Below are positions 7,888 through 16,930 of a stretch of DNA of 64,000 nt, in pieces. The stretch is from Collinsella sp. (lineage in GTDB: Bacteria > Actinomycetota > Coriobacteriia > Coriobacteriales > Coriobacteriaceae): the NCBI GenBank assembly GCA_019414515.1, contig DXLX01000028.1:1-64000 (forward strand), in the 5' to 3' direction. The position numbers and the translations under genes are program-made. Numbering within the stretch: position 1 is the first letter of the stretch; the number at the start of each line of letters is the position of its first letter. The notes beneath the pieces are model-generated. The model was not told where the DNA came from. It saw only the letters and a list, made by a program, of their open reading frames with translations, and ran no database searches.

Positions 7888-8682
7888 ATGACCGAAACCG
7901 CTGCCGCTCTCGTCGAGACACGCGACACCAAGCTCGAGATCATCATGGGCCGCGAGGCACTCGATAAGCTCGCCGATGCTACGGTGTTGGTGCTCGGCTG
8001 CGGAGGCGTGGGCTCCAACTGCTGCGAGGCACTCGCCCGCGGCGGCATTGGTCATTTCGTCATTCTGGACAAGGACATCGTCGCGCCCAGCAATATCAAT
8101 CGCCAGGCTATCGCCTTTCACAGCACCATCGGCAAGCGCAAGGTCGATGTTATGGAAGCCATGATCCACGACATCAATCCCACCGCCACCGTTATCAAAC
8201 GCACCGAATACCTGCTGAGCGACAACATCGACGAGTTCTTCGCGAGCGTTTTGGAGCAGACGGACGGCAAGCTCGACTACGTCGTCGACGCCATCGACAC
8301 CATCTCGGCCAAGCTCACCATTGCCAAATATGCTCAGGACCACGACATTCGTTTGGTTAGCTCCATGGGCGGGGCCAACAAGCTCCATCCCGAGTGCCTC
8401 CGCTTTGCCGACATTTTCGATACGGTACGCGACCCCATGAGCCGCATCATGCGCAAAGAATGTAAGAAGCGCGGAATCAAGAGTCTGCACGTGCTGTTTA
8501 GCTGCGAGGAATCGGTTAAGACCCAACCCCGCGACCCGTCCAACATCCACGAGCGTACCGAGTTGGGTACCGCTAGTTTTATGCCGCCCATCATGGGTCA
8601 GATGATTGCCGGCGAGGTTATCCGCCAGATCAGTGGACGCGGCACCGAGCGTGTGCGCGCCGACGGCCAACGCCTGGACTAG
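7888..8682 (+). CDS. tcdA: tRNA threonylcarbamoyladenosine dehydratase, TcdA-like (E1/ThiF fold)
   Basis: The 264-residue protein has the E1-like nucleotide-binding motif VLVLGCGGVGSNCCEALAR, then DKDIVAPSNINRQ, as in TcdA/CsdL proteins that use ATP to cyclise t6A37 in ANN-decoding tRNAs to ct6A. The later DAIDTISAK segment fits the adenylation site. The ATG at 7888 is chosen because GGAGG ends 6 bases before it; an ATG two codons earlier is too close to that site. tatD follows 14 bases after the stop, so the two are probably co-transcribed. Other ThiF-family sulfur-carrier E1 enzymes are less likely without a carrier protein nearby. Confidence 0.85.
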   Translation: MTETAAALVETRDTKLEIIMGREALDKLADATVLVLGCGGVGSNCCEALARGGIGHFVILDKDIVAPSNINRQAIAFHSTIGKRKVDVMEAMIHDINPTATVIKRTEYLLSDNIDEFFASVLEQTDGKLDYVVDAIDTISAKLTIAKYAQDHDIRLVSSMGGANKLHPECLRFADIFDTVRDPMSRIMRKECKKRGIKSLHVLFSCEESVKTQPRDPSNIHERTELGTASFMPPIMGQMIAGEVIRQISGRGTERVRADGQRLD

Positions 8683-8696
8683 CGGAGTGCGCCGAG

Positions 8697-9479
8697 ATGG
8701 AGCCCCGGTTATTTGATGCACACTGCCATCTTGATTTGATGGCTCACCCGGACGCCGTTGCCGATGAGGCGACGGCACTGGGCTTGGGCCTATTTGATTG
8801 CGGCGTCGATCCACGTGACTTTTCGGCCGCAAACGAGCGCGCCCATCGCCAACCAAGCATCATCGCCGGCATTGGGCTTCACCCCTGGTGGCTTGCCGAC
8901 GGTCGCTGCGGTCCTGCCGAAATCAATCTGCTTTGCGAAGTTGCAGCCCAAGAGCGCTACATCGGCGAGGTGGGACTCGACTTTTCTGCGCGCTTTGCCG
9001 GAAGCGAGCCGCTGCAAACACAGGCACTTGACCGGCTCTGCGAGGCTCTCGCGCAACATCCTCTTACCGGGCGTGTGATATCAATTCACGACGTTCGTTC
9101 GGCAGGAGCCGTACTGGACGTCCTCGAATCGCATGGACTACTCATCCCAAACCCCGACTCCCCCGCTATCATCTTCCACTGGTTTAGCGGTACTTCGGAC
9201 GAACTCGTCCGCGCGCGTAATGCGGGCTGTTATTTTTCCGTGAACGAGCGGATGCTCGCCACCAAGCGCGGTCGCGAATACGCCCGACAGATCCCACTCG
9301 ATCGTTTACTGCTCGAGACCGATGCGCCAGCCGAACCAAACACAGAAACAAGCGCGCAGTCGCTCATCAGATCGCTCGCAAGGACCTCGATGCGCATCGC
9401 CTCACTCAAAAACTGTGACGCAAAGCGCATCGAGTCGGCAGTTTTAGCAAATGCGCACTCTGTTTTTGACCTTCGCTAA
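8697..9479 (+). CDS. tatD: TatD-family metal-dependent hydrolase
   Basis: The 260-residue product carries the TatD amidohydrolase motifs in order: FDAHCHLDL (metal-binding His pair), GIGLHPWW, GEVGLDF with the metal-bridging Glu, and LLETDAPAEP near the C-terminus. TatD proteins are 3'-5' exonucleases or related phosphodiesterases in the cytoplasm. The middle is more divergent than in canonical TatD (a SIHDVRSAG segment replaces the usual HxR region), so it may be a specialised paralogue. It lies directly behind tcdA in the same direction. Confidence 0.85.
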   Translation: MEPRLFDAHCHLDLMAHPDAVADEATALGLGLFDCGVDPRDFSAANERAHRQPSIIAGIGLHPWWLADGRCGPAEINLLCEVAAQERYIGEVGLDFSARFAGSEPLQTQALDRLCEALAQHPLTGRVISIHDVRSAGAVLDVLESHGLLIPNPDSPAIIFHWFSGTSDELVRARNAGCYFSVNERMLATKRGREYARQIPLDRLLLETDAPAEPNTETSAQSLIRSLARTSMRIASLKNCDAKRIESAVLANAHSVFDLR

Positions 9480-9490
9480 CTCCTGTGGGC

Positions 9491-9508
9491 AAAAATGCCA
9501 AGGGGCAT
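9491..9508 (-). terminator. Terminator after the FGGY kinase gene
   Basis: On the minus strand ATGCC-CCTT-GGCAT is followed by a T run, about 55 bases past the stop of the last gene of the leftward catabolic cluster. Confidence 0.55.
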
Positions 9509-9560
9509 GCAAATCGCACAACGCAGTCCCTATTTTGGAAGACAGTACAATTCGGCAGCA

Positions 9561-11078
9561 TTACACCAATTCGTGCATGAGATCACGGTTGCGTGCATAC
9601 AATTCGTCAAAGATATGACGGCGCGACGCATATAACTCGTGGGCAGTCATATCAGGCACGATTGTTTGCGCAACGCCAAGGACTTGGGCGAGCTCATCCC
9701 ATGATGCATAGGCGCCACCTGCGAGAGCTGCCATGATGGCATCACCGAAGCATGCGCCCACCGTAACCTTGGCAACCGAGACCTCGCGCCCACATACGTC
9801 GGCGATAGCCTGCATCCAAACTGGATTCTTGGTTCCACCTCCGACAAGCATAATGCGCCCAATTGGCAGTCCATGTTCTCGCTCGATAATGTCGACATGG
9901 GATGCAACGGTATACGCGACGCCTTCCAAGGCGGCACGAACCATATGGGCTCGCGTATGCCTTCCGGTCAGGCCAAAGAAGACGCCACGCGCCTCGGGAT
10001 CGTTGAGCGGAGTGCGCTCCCCCGCAAAGTACGGCAGACACAGGAGCCCATCGGCACCCGGCGCCACACCGGCGGCATCATGCGCCATAACCGAATATGC
10101 ATCGGGGCCACCGTGGCCCTCGGCCTCCACGGCGTCGCGATACAGCTCTTGGCGCAGCCACGATGTGAGCGCACCCGCCGTATTGGTCCCCGCGCAGATC
10201 CCGTAAGTTCCGGGAATGATAAACGTCCCTGGCCACAGGCGGGCATCATCGACCATATGATCAGCTAGATAGATGAAATACGCCGTACTCCCCAACTGAA
10301 CCATCATATCGCCGGGACGAAATACACCCGTCGAAATGGCCTCGGCACCAGAGTCGCCCGTTCCCACTAAGACAGGTGTCCCTGCCGCGAGCCCCGTCGC
10401 CTCAGCCGCACGCTGAGTAATCACCCCGGCAATATCGGTAGCCGACATTACCTCCGCCATCTGGTCAGGCCGGCAGAAACGAGCACATTCCCGAGCATCA
10501 ACCTTCCAAGTGAAGCGGTCGTATAGGGGAAGAAAATCCTCCGCCAAATAACGGTCCACCGTAAAACGCCCCGTCAACTTTGCGCACAGAAACGATGACG
10601 CCGTCAGGAACTTCGCGGCACGTTCGTGCACCTCGGGCATATTCTCCTTAAACCACAAGATCTTGGGAGCAATATCTGACGAACAGGGATCGTGCCCGAA
10701 AAGCTCGCGTGCGCGATCTGACCCATATTCGGAAAGAAGCTCGTCAATCTGCGGTTTCGAACGTGCATCGACTCCATACAAAATCGCGGGCGCCAGCGCG
10801 TTGCACTCGGTATCGACCGGCACACAGTCGCAGCCCAATGCGGAAAGGCCCACGCATCCGATCTGTGCCGCGTTAACCCCCGATCGCGCCACCAGCTCGC
10901 GCGACAAGCGGCAAAAATCGCCCCACCAAACGGCCTCGGCATCATGCTGGTACCATCCGTCACACGGGTTGTCCGTCTCATGTCCACAAGAGGCTTGGCA
11001 AACGATGTTGCATCGATCATCGATTAAAACGCCTTTAGAGGCGCTTGTCCCAATATCAATACCCAGATAGAGCGCCAT
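9561..11078 (-). CDS. FGGY-family carbohydrate kinase (xylulokinase-like)
   Basis: The 505-residue protein has the two-lobed FGGY sugar kinase layout: GIDIGTSASKG phosphate-1 motif at the N-terminus, the VGTGDSGAEAIS segment in the middle, and GGGTKNPVWMQ adenosine motif near residue 405. It most resembles the xylulokinase branch, but FGGY substrate cannot be read from sequence; a ketose, a polyol or an unusual sugar is possible. It is the last gene of the fructosamine-type cluster, 6 bases behind the BtpA gene. It could phosphorylate a sugar freed by the upstream hydrolases. Confidence 0.85.
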   Translation of the reverse strand: MALYLGIDIGTSASKGVLIDDRCNIVCQASCGHETDNPCDGWYQHDAEAVWWGDFCRLSRELVARSGVNAAQIGCVGLSALGCDCVPVDTECNALAPAILYGVDARSKPQIDELLSEYGSDRARELFGHDPCSSDIAPKILWFKENMPEVHERAAKFLTASSFLCAKLTGRFTVDRYLAEDFLPLYDRFTWKVDARECARFCRPDQMAEVMSATDIAGVITQRAAEATGLAAGTPVLVGTGDSGAEAISTGVFRPGDMMVQLGSTAYFIYLADHMVDDARLWPGTFIIPGTYGICAGTNTAGALTSWLRQELYRDAVEAEGHGGPDAYSVMAHDAAGVAPGADGLLCLPYFAGERTPLNDPEARGVFFGLTGRHTRAHMVRAALEGVAYTVASHVDIIEREHGLPIGRIMLVGGGTKNPVWMQAIADVCGREVSVAKVTVGACFGDAIMAALAGGAYASWDELAQVLGVAQTIVPDMTAHELYASRRHIFDELYARNRDLMHELV

Positions 11079-11084
11079 AGGTGC

Positions 11085-11894
11085 CTACTCCCCTCGCGCC
11101 GTACGAGCGGCAGCCATAAAACGAGCTACCCGCTCAACATCAACCGGGGCATCCAGCTTTCCGTCGCGCTTTAAGCAGGTGCCGACAAACGCGCCATCGT
11201 AGTGAGCAAATACGTCAGCCACGGTATTTTCGCGACAACCGGTGCCACATACCACGGGCACTTCGCCAACACGCTCGCGGACCTCATCGGCAAGCTCGCC
11301 CGAAGCGCCACGACCGGCAGCCGAACCGCCGATGACCATCGCATCCGGTAGGCAATTAAAGAGAAGCGAATCGGCAATGTCCGCAGTCGTGCGATCGTTG
11401 AGATAAACCTCCCCCTCGCTCGTGATGAAGTGAAAAAGCTTGAGGTCGTCCAAGCGCAGCGCCGCCTTGCGACGCATGGTGTGCGCGAAATCTCGGTTAA
11501 TCAGCCCGAGATCACCGGCCCAGGTACCGCAAAAATTACAGCGCGTGAACTGCGCATCGACGGCAGCGCACAGCTCGATTGTGGCATCACCATCGTAAAT
11601 AGCCTCAGCTCCCCAAGGAGTCGACAGATCATGGGACAGAGCCCCGATTACATAGCCCATCGATGCAAGGGTTGAGGGAGAAACGTGCTGCTCATAGGGC
11701 ATCGAGAGCTCATTGGTAATCAAAATGCCATCGACACCGCCCTGCTGCAACGCCTCGAGATCGCGCTTGGCGGCTTCCACGACCTGTGACACGCTTCCGC
11801 CCGGGTAGTACAGTGGATCGCCCGGCAGAGGACGCAGGTGCAGCATTCCGATAACCGGCTTTTCGGTCTTGAACATCGAAGTTAGAAACGACAT
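11085..11894 (-). CDS. BtpA/SgcQ-family TIM-barrel protein
   Basis: The roughly 269-residue protein begins FKTEKPVIGMLHLRPLPGDP, the hallmark of the BtpA family, and contains GGVDGILITNE and a C-terminal GTGCRENT / GAFVGTCLKRDG phosphate-binding-like segment. The family adopts a TIM-barrel fold; members occur with sugar operons (sgcQ) and were first linked to photosystem I assembly, but the reaction is not established. The start at 11894 has AAGAG 6 bases upstream; a start five codons earlier is possible. It lies between the YjbQ and FGGY kinase genes. Confidence 0.8.
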   Translation of the reverse strand: MSFLTSMFKTEKPVIGMLHLRPLPGDPLYYPGGSVSQVVEAAKRDLEALQQGGVDGILITNELSMPYEQHVSPSTLASMGYVIGALSHDLSTPWGAEAIYDGDATIELCAAVDAQFTRCNFCGTWAGDLGLINRDFAHTMRRKAALRLDDLKLFHFITSEGEVYLNDRTTADIADSLLFNCLPDAMVIGGSAAGRGASGELADEVRERVGEVPVVCGTGCRENTVADVFAHYDGAFVGTCLKRDGKLDAPVDVERVARFMAAARTARGE

Positions 11895-11927
11895 AATGTG
11901 CTCTTTCATAGGGTTATTGCAGGGACG

Positions 11928-12356
11928 TTACTCCCCCAGCACCTCGATGTACACTTTTCGCTTCTGCGGACCGTCAAACTCCGCAAGATAGATGTTCTGG
12001 GCACCTCCGCACACGATGTGGCCATCTTGAACGGGAAAGAAGCAACTGTTTCCACAAATCATGCTCTTGATATGCCCACAGGAGTTGTTGCCGGTGGCTC
12101 CATAGCTCGGCAGGAAGTGTGCATGCGCATAGGGGGCATCGAGTGGGGCGATGCGATCAAGCGTCTCCATAAGATCCGTCTCCACGCAGGGCAGCCCCTC
12201 GTTTACCACGATTCCACAGGTCGTATGCGACAAAATAATCGCTGCCAAGCCATTGGTCACCGAGCTGCGTTCGATGGCAGCGTGCACGTCCTCGGTAATA
12301 TCGATGAACTGGTCCGGAGCAGTCGATAGATAGCTCAATGTCTCGAGCGTCACCAT
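11928..12356 (-). CDS. yjbQ: YjbQ/UPF0047 family protein
   Basis: The 142-residue protein shows the YjbQ fold signature: DITEDVHAAIERS, then ILSHTTCGIVVNEG and the conserved HAHFLPS and CGGAQNIYLAEFDG segments. Some members show thiamine-phosphate synthase activity in vitro, but the natural role is unclear. The gene starts 2 bases after the amidohydrolase stop, so it is part of the same transcript. Conserved His and Cys residues could bind a metal. Its presence in a sugar-amine cluster is unusual. Confidence 0.8.
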   Translation of the reverse strand: MVTLETLSYLSTAPDQFIDITEDVHAAIERSSVTNGLAAIILSHTTCGIVVNEGLPCVETDLMETLDRIAPLDAPYAHAHFLPSYGATGNNSCGHIKSMICGNSCFFPVQDGHIVCGGAQNIYLAEFDGPQKRKVYIEVLGE

Positions 12357-12358
12357 GT

Positions 12359-13219
12359 TTACTCATCCCCTTCAAGAAAACGCAGGGCATTACCCCAGTA
12401 GAGCCTTTCTCGCGCATCATCGCGCATGGGCACGGTATCGAGCGCCCGCTTGAGTTTGAATGCACGGAAACGCGGCGTATTGCTGGCGAACATCACTTGA
12501 TGCGATAGCGCGCGCTCATACCACAGCGGCCCCATATCGACCGTGAAAAGACGCTGCATCATCTCCTCGGGCGAATCGATGTAAGTGATAGAGGTGTCCG
12601 TGTAGCAGTTGGGATACTTGAGCAGCATCGCCACGGTCTCGCGCACCCAGGGCCAGCCAAAGTGGGTCAAACTAAAGCGCACATTTGGATGCGTTGCGAT
12701 TGTGTGCTCAAATGCAAGCGGGTTACTGCGCGAGAGCTCTGCGCCCGGCTCCCAAGACATACCGGCATGGAAAACCACCGGCTTGTTATAGCGCTCGCAC
12801 AGCTCGTAAAGCGGCTCGGCCACAGCATCATCGGGGGCAAAACCCTGCTTTGCCGGATGCAGGCAAAGCCCCTTTGCCCCCAACTCGGTAAAGGCGCGCT
12901 CCAATTCGTCTGCGGCACCGCTCACCTGCGGATCTACGCTCGCAAATCCCCACAGACGATCGGGGTGCGCGGCAACCAGCATGGCAATCTGGTCATTGGT
13001 GCCAAAGTGCCCTCCGCATGCCGTGGTTACATCGAGCGGCATGAGCACGCTCTTCCGCACGTCGCAGACGTCCATCTCGACTTGAAGCTCATCCCAATCC
13101 ATGGGGCCCATATGCCCCATACCAAATTCTCGTGACCAAAAGCCGAATCCATCAGGCTCATCACCCGGCGTACAGATCTCGCCGTAGAGCATAGGATGGA
13201 CCAACATGTCGATAACCAT
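12359..13219 (-). CDS. Amidohydrolase-2 family metal-dependent hydrolase
   Basis: The 286-residue TIM-barrel hydrolase starts MVIDMLVHPM, an altered form of the usual metal-binding HxH strand, and carries LWGFASVDPQ, KGLCLHPAKQGF, PVVFHAGMSW and SLTHFGWPWV, the order of motifs in amidohydrolase-2 (aminocarboxymuconate-decarboxylase-like) proteins. A GGAAAGGAG site precedes the ATG. The first motif has His only once, so metal ligation may differ from the norm. It follows the second PfkB kinase by 27 bases. It may hydrolyse or decarboxylate an intermediate of the pathway. Confidence 0.8.
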   Translation of the reverse strand: MVIDMLVHPMLYGEICTPGDEPDGFGFWSREFGMGHMGPMDWDELQVEMDVCDVRKSVLMPLDVTTACGGHFGTNDQIAMLVAAHPDRLWGFASVDPQVSGAADELERAFTELGAKGLCLHPAKQGFAPDDAVAEPLYELCERYNKPVVFHAGMSWEPGAELSRSNPLAFEHTIATHPNVRFSLTHFGWPWVRETVAMLLKYPNCYTDTSITYIDSPEEMMQRLFTVDMGPLWYERALSHQVMFASNTPRFRAFKLKRALDTVPMRDDARERLYWGNALRFLEGDE

Positions 13220-13246
13220 TTCGTACTCCTTTCCAGGCATTTGGCC

Positions 13247-14047
13247 CTAGTACGGCTCAAACGAACCAATCACTCGGGACGACAGCTCAGCACCCGCCTT
13301 CATACACGCCGGAATATCAAGGCCATCGATCACGCCCTTGGTAAACCCGGCAATATACGAGTCGCCGGCGCCCACGGTGTTAACGACCTTCTCCGCCGGT
13401 ACGATCCCGCACTCATAGAAGCGCTCACCGTCATAGGCAATGCTTCCCTTCTCGCCAAGCGTGGCAACCGCAACGCGCGGTCCCAATTCCTGCACGTGGC
13501 GTACCCAGTCTCGCAGCTCCGGAGTGTCCTCTTCAAACGACATAAATGCGTAGTCAACGTAGGGAAAATGATTCTCGCAGGCATATTCGGGATCCTGGCT
13601 GAACACCGAGAAGTCCATAACCACCGTCTTGCCCGCATCATGCCATTCGGGCAGGAGGTCCAAACAATTGCCAAACAGGTCGGTATGAATGATGTCGTGC
13701 TCTAGGATAAACGCCCGGTCGTCTTCATTCGGACGATATGTCTCCATTACGCCATCGATCGCCTCGAGATGCACGCGATCGACGCCGTCTTTCAATGCCA
13801 TGAGCATTACCGAGGTGTCGCCATCCTCCACCCGCAGATGAGAGATATCGAACCCCTCAGCGGCCAGCGCCTCCCTCATCTTGTCGCCGTACTCGTCCTT
13901 GCCGACAACCGACACGGCGGATACCGAAACGCCCATTCGTGCAAGATGGATACCCCAGTCAATGCCATTACCGGTCGGATAGAACACGCCGATGTTTTGA
14001 TAGACGTCCGCACAGCAAAAACCAGCCGCGCACGCTTTAATACCCAT
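13247..14047 (-). CDS. PfkB-family sugar kinase, fructoselysine-6-kinase-like (second copy)
   Basis: The 266-residue kinase has the PfkB layout with GNGIDWGIHLARMG near the N-terminus and the C-terminal ATP/anion-hole motif NTVGAGDSYIAGF with catalytic Asp. It resembles FrlD and the kinase encoded just upstream (14169-15032), but the two differ widely, so they probably act on different substrates. GGAGAAG lies 4 bases before the ATG. A hairpin with a T run separates it from the first kinase, so its expression may be lower. Confidence 0.85.
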   Translation of the reverse strand: MGIKACAAGFCCADVYQNIGVFYPTGNGIDWGIHLARMGVSVSAVSVVGKDEYGDKMREALAAEGFDISHLRVEDGDTSVMLMALKDGVDRVHLEAIDGVMETYRPNEDDRAFILEHDIIHTDLFGNCLDLLPEWHDAGKTVVMDFSVFSQDPEYACENHFPYVDYAFMSFEEDTPELRDWVRHVQELGPRVAVATLGEKGSIAYDGERFYECGIVPAEKVVNTVGAGDSYIAGFTKGVIDGLDIPACMKAGAELSSRVIGSFEPY

Positions 14048-14064
14048 GGTCTTCTCCAATGTAC

Positions 14065-14098
14065 AAAAGGGGACCCACCACATGGCGAGCCCCCTTTT
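14065..14098 (-). terminator. Internal terminator/attenuator in the frl-like cluster
   Basis: On the minus strand AAAAGGGG pairs with CCCCTTTT around a partly paired 18-nt interior, ending in a T run, in the 121-base gap between the two PfkB genes. It would reduce transcription of the downstream five genes relative to the upstream ones. Confidence 0.6.
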
Positions 14099-14168
14099 CG
14101 CGTTTCGCTTATTGTTTTGCATCGGCCGTCCAGAGTCTCATAGCCAGACCGCCGCACGCTTTCTTAAA

Positions 14169-15032
14169 CTATTCGACGATTGGTGCTCCGTGGCCCCAAG
14201 AACCTTCCATGCCGCACACGGTCGAGGCAAACCCGGCAGCAAAGTCGAGCGCGCGCTCGATGGCCTCGGCGCCGTCCTCGCCACGCTTGGCGGAATCGAG
14301 ATAGCACATCAAAAACGAGGTGAGGAACGAGTCGCCCGCCCCCATGGTGTCCTTCATGTCCGTTACCGGTTTAGCCAGCTGGCGGTAATAACGCTCGCCG
14401 TCGTAAGCAATGCAGCCCTCGGCGCCCGCCGTAGCTGACACAAAACGCGGACCCAGGCCCTTCACCCATGCCAGACGCTCGCGAATCTCGTCCTCACTCG
14501 CGGCATCCGCCGCACTAAAGAAAGCAAAATCGACGTAGGGCGCAATCTGCTCGTAGTACTCGTCGGTGGAGTCGTCCGAAAAGTCAAAAGAGACCGTGAC
14601 GCCCGCAGCCTTCAGCTTGGGCAGCTCGCGCTCGGTAAAGCAATAGTTGCCCGAATGAACCACATCGAACTGCTTCATGTACGAAAGGTCAAAGCGATCG
14701 AGGACATAGCGCGCATCGCCACGGATACCGCCCTCATTGGAGCCGAGGAAGACACGGTCACCGTCAACGACGGTCACGCGAGCCGCTCCGTTCTCGCCAA
14801 TCATCTGCTCGCACTTGTCAAGCTCGATACCCTCATCCTCGAGGCTTGCAATGACATGCTCGGCAGCGGCGTCATTGCCAAAAATGCCCATGTATGCAGA
14901 GCGTGCGGCACCGCATTTCTTGGCATAAACGGCAAAGTTAACCGCATTGCCGCCAGGATACATGGTGTGGATATGCTCGTAGCGATCGACGACGTTGTCG
15001 CCAAATCCGAGCGCGTTAACGTTAAATGCCAT
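14169..15032 (-). CDS. frlD: Fructoselysine 6-kinase (PfkB family)
   Basis: The 287-residue protein follows the E. coli FrlD pattern closely: GFGDNVVDRYEHI at the start, PGGNAVNFAVYAKKCG as the sugar-binding strand, VSFDFSDDS in the middle and DTMGAGDSFLTSF with the catalytic Asp at the end, closing in GSWGHG. FrlD phosphorylates fructoselysine at C6 before deglycation. It lies 14 bases behind the frlB-like gene. The exact Amadori compound (fructoselysine, glucoselysine, another fructosamine) cannot be read from sequence. Confidence 0.85.
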   Translation of the reverse strand: MAFNVNALGFGDNVVDRYEHIHTMYPGGNAVNFAVYAKKCGAARSAYMGIFGNDAAAEHVIASLEDEGIELDKCEQMIGENGAARVTVVDGDRVFLGSNEGGIRGDARYVLDRFDLSYMKQFDVVHSGNYCFTERELPKLKAAGVTVSFDFSDDSTDEYYEQIAPYVDFAFFSAADAASEDEIRERLAWVKGLGPRFVSATAGAEGCIAYDGERYYRQLAKPVTDMKDTMGAGDSFLTSFLMCYLDSAKRGEDGAEAIERALDFAAGFASTVCGMEGSWGHGAPIVE

Positions 15033-15046
15033 GGCCTTTGCCCCTT

Positions 15047-16015
15047 CTAGTACTCGGCAACACCCATATAGCGACGGAAATCGGGATCGTGATCAAACAC
15101 CTTGCCGCGTGCAGCACGCAGCTCGCAGTTCATGGCGTAGAACAGCACCGGGTCCAGATAGGCACGGACGCTCGCCGGCACGACTTCCATACCGTACTCC
15201 TTGGCATCGAGCACCATCAGCGTATCGGTATGCGTCTTAAGGAACGCCAGGGCGCGCTCGTCCATAGCACGGCACTCGCTGGAGCCCATCTGCAGGAAGT
15301 AAAAAACGCCATCCTGAGTAGCCTCGAAGGGGCCGTGGAAGTACTCGGCAGAGTGGATGTAGCTACAGTGCTGCCACTGCATCTCCATAAGAGAGCAGAT
15401 AGCGAAACCGTAGGTCTGGCTAAAGTTGGGACCGCTGCCCAGAATGTAGAAGAACTCGTGCTCCTGGCAAAGCTTGGCAAAGCGATCGCCCAGCTCGGCA
15501 TTTACCTTCTCGCGTGCCGGGGGAAGAATCTTATCCATCTCGGCGATACCGGCATACATATCGGCAAGATCGGCGTAGCCCTCCTGCTGATCGAGCAGCT
15601 CGGCCGCAAGCGACAGCGAAATGCCAGCGGGGACCTCGGCCTGCGGCACGCCCTCGCCCCACGGGTAGACCCACGTGGTCCACTTGCCGGAGTCAATCTT
15701 GGATCCAGCGTTGTCGGTCTGGGCGATCACCGTAGCGCCGGCAGCAAGGGCAATCTCGCAGCCCTCGACGACCTCGGGGGTGTTGCCACTGTGGCTACAA
15801 GCGATGACCAGGGACTTCTCGCCCAGACGACGCGGACGCATGATATCGAACTCGCGAGCCGTATAGATATACGAAGTGAAGGTGGTTGCCTCGCGCTGCA
15901 GAAGCTCATGAGCCGGGATCAAATCGATCATGGAGCCACCGCAAGCAATCCAGTAGACGCTGTCGAACTTGCCCTTCTCGGCAATTGCCTCTTTGATCAG
16001 ATCGTGTGCGTTCAT
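15047..16015 (-). CDS. frlB: Fructoselysine-6-phosphate deglycase (SIS domain)
   Basis: The 322-residue protein has two SIS (sugar isomerase) domains. YWIACGGSMIDLIPA and ACSHSGNTPEVVEG mark the phosphosugar-binding loops, as in FrlB, which splits 6-phosphofructoselysine into glucose 6-phosphate and lysine. LGSGPNFSQTYGFA in the second half and the HSAEYFHGPFE motif fit the GlmS-like deglycase group. GAAAGGA lies 8 bases before the chosen ATG. It lies between the epimerase and kinase genes. Confidence 0.85.
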   Translation of the reverse strand: MNAHDLIKEAIAEKGKFDSVYWIACGGSMIDLIPAHELLQREATTFTSYIYTAREFDIMRPRRLGEKSLVIACSHSGNTPEVVEGCEIALAAGATVIAQTDNAGSKIDSGKWTTWVYPWGEGVPQAEVPAGISLSLAAELLDQQEGYADLADMYAGIAEMDKILPPAREKVNAELGDRFAKLCQEHEFFYILGSGPNFSQTYGFAICSLMEMQWQHCSYIHSAEYFHGPFEATQDGVFYFLQMGSSECRAMDERALAFLKTHTDTLMVLDAKEYGMEVVPASVRAYLDPVLFYAMNCELRAARGKVFDHDPDFRRYMGVAEY

Positions 16016-16077
16016 ATCCAGTTCCTTTCTTGTTTGGCCCGCAATCAATGACGTTGGTTGCGTGGCCGATGGTTGTT

Positions 16078-16929
16078 TTAGTCAATCAGATATTTCTCGA
16101 ATGCGGCCATGTTCTTGGCATCTGCCGCCGCCGGGTCATCGTAGTAACGACCGTCCGTGATTTCCTGGCCCAGCATGCCGTCGAAACCATGGGCGTTGAG
16201 TGTGGCGACGAAGGCGTCCATATCGTGCTTACCATCGCCCCACACCAGATGGCCATACGGGTCACCGTCGATAAAGTGCATCTCGTGAATTGCCCCATCA
16301 CCAAAGGCGGCAAACCAGTCCTCGAGCGTCTCGCCTGCAACGCCCATCGCGGTTGTATCAACCATGGGCTGTAAGTACGGGCTCGCGACCTCGTCAATCA
16401 TGCGCTTCGCATCGGAAACCGTCGTCACAAGGTTGCTCTCCTCGGGACGCAGGCTTTCCATCGTAAGCACCAGACCGTGCTCGCCGGCATACTCCGCCAG
16501 AATGGACAAGTGCTCGCGGCTGCGCTTCCAGGCTTCCTCGCGGTCCTCGTCCCAGTCGCCCCAGCCCGAGTTGATGGACATGCGGTCGCACCCAAGTACC
16601 TCGGCAAGCTCAATGCCGTGCTTAAAGTACGCCAAGCTGCGCTGTTCATGCAGCGGTTTGCGTGCGCAGTACTGCCAAGGATAGACAACATTCTCGGGAC
16701 ACAGAGTACGATACCTAAGCCCACGGTCTGCAGCCTTTTTCGCCAGGACCTCAGCTTCAAAGTAGCCCGTGTGGTCGAGCGTCACATGCGGCTCCGCACA
16801 CCACAGCTCAATGGACTCAAAGCCCAAACGCTGCTGCACATCAAGGAAGTAATCGAGCGACCACATGATGTAGTGGATATTCATGCCCGCAATCTGCTCG
16901 CGGCGCAGCGTCGGTTTGGATTCAGGCAT
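16078..16929 (-). CDS. frlC: FrlC-like sugar epimerase (xylose-isomerase-like TIM barrel)
   Basis: The 283-residue protein is an AP-endonuclease-2/xylose-isomerase-like barrel. It has FESIELWCAEPHV, SINSGWGDWDEDREEAW, a metal-binding LTMESLRPEESNLV, MVDTTAMGV, and EMHFIDGDPYGHLVWGDG. These segments match FrlC, which interconverts fructoselysine and psicoselysine at C3. It begins 1 base after the amidohydrolase stop, implying tight co-expression. The neighbouring frlB and frlD genes support the call. Confidence 0.8.
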   Translation of the reverse strand: MPESKPTLRREQIAGMNIHYIMWSLDYFLDVQQRLGFESIELWCAEPHVTLDHTGYFEAEVLAKKAADRGLRYRTLCPENVVYPWQYCARKPLHEQRSLAYFKHGIELAEVLGCDRMSINSGWGDWDEDREEAWKRSREHLSILAEYAGEHGLVLTMESLRPEESNLVTTVSDAKRMIDEVASPYLQPMVDTTAMGVAGETLEDWFAAFGDGAIHEMHFIDGDPYGHLVWGDGKHDMDAFVATLNAHGFDGMLGQEITDGRYYDDPAAADAKNMAAFEKYLID

Positions 16930-16930
16930 C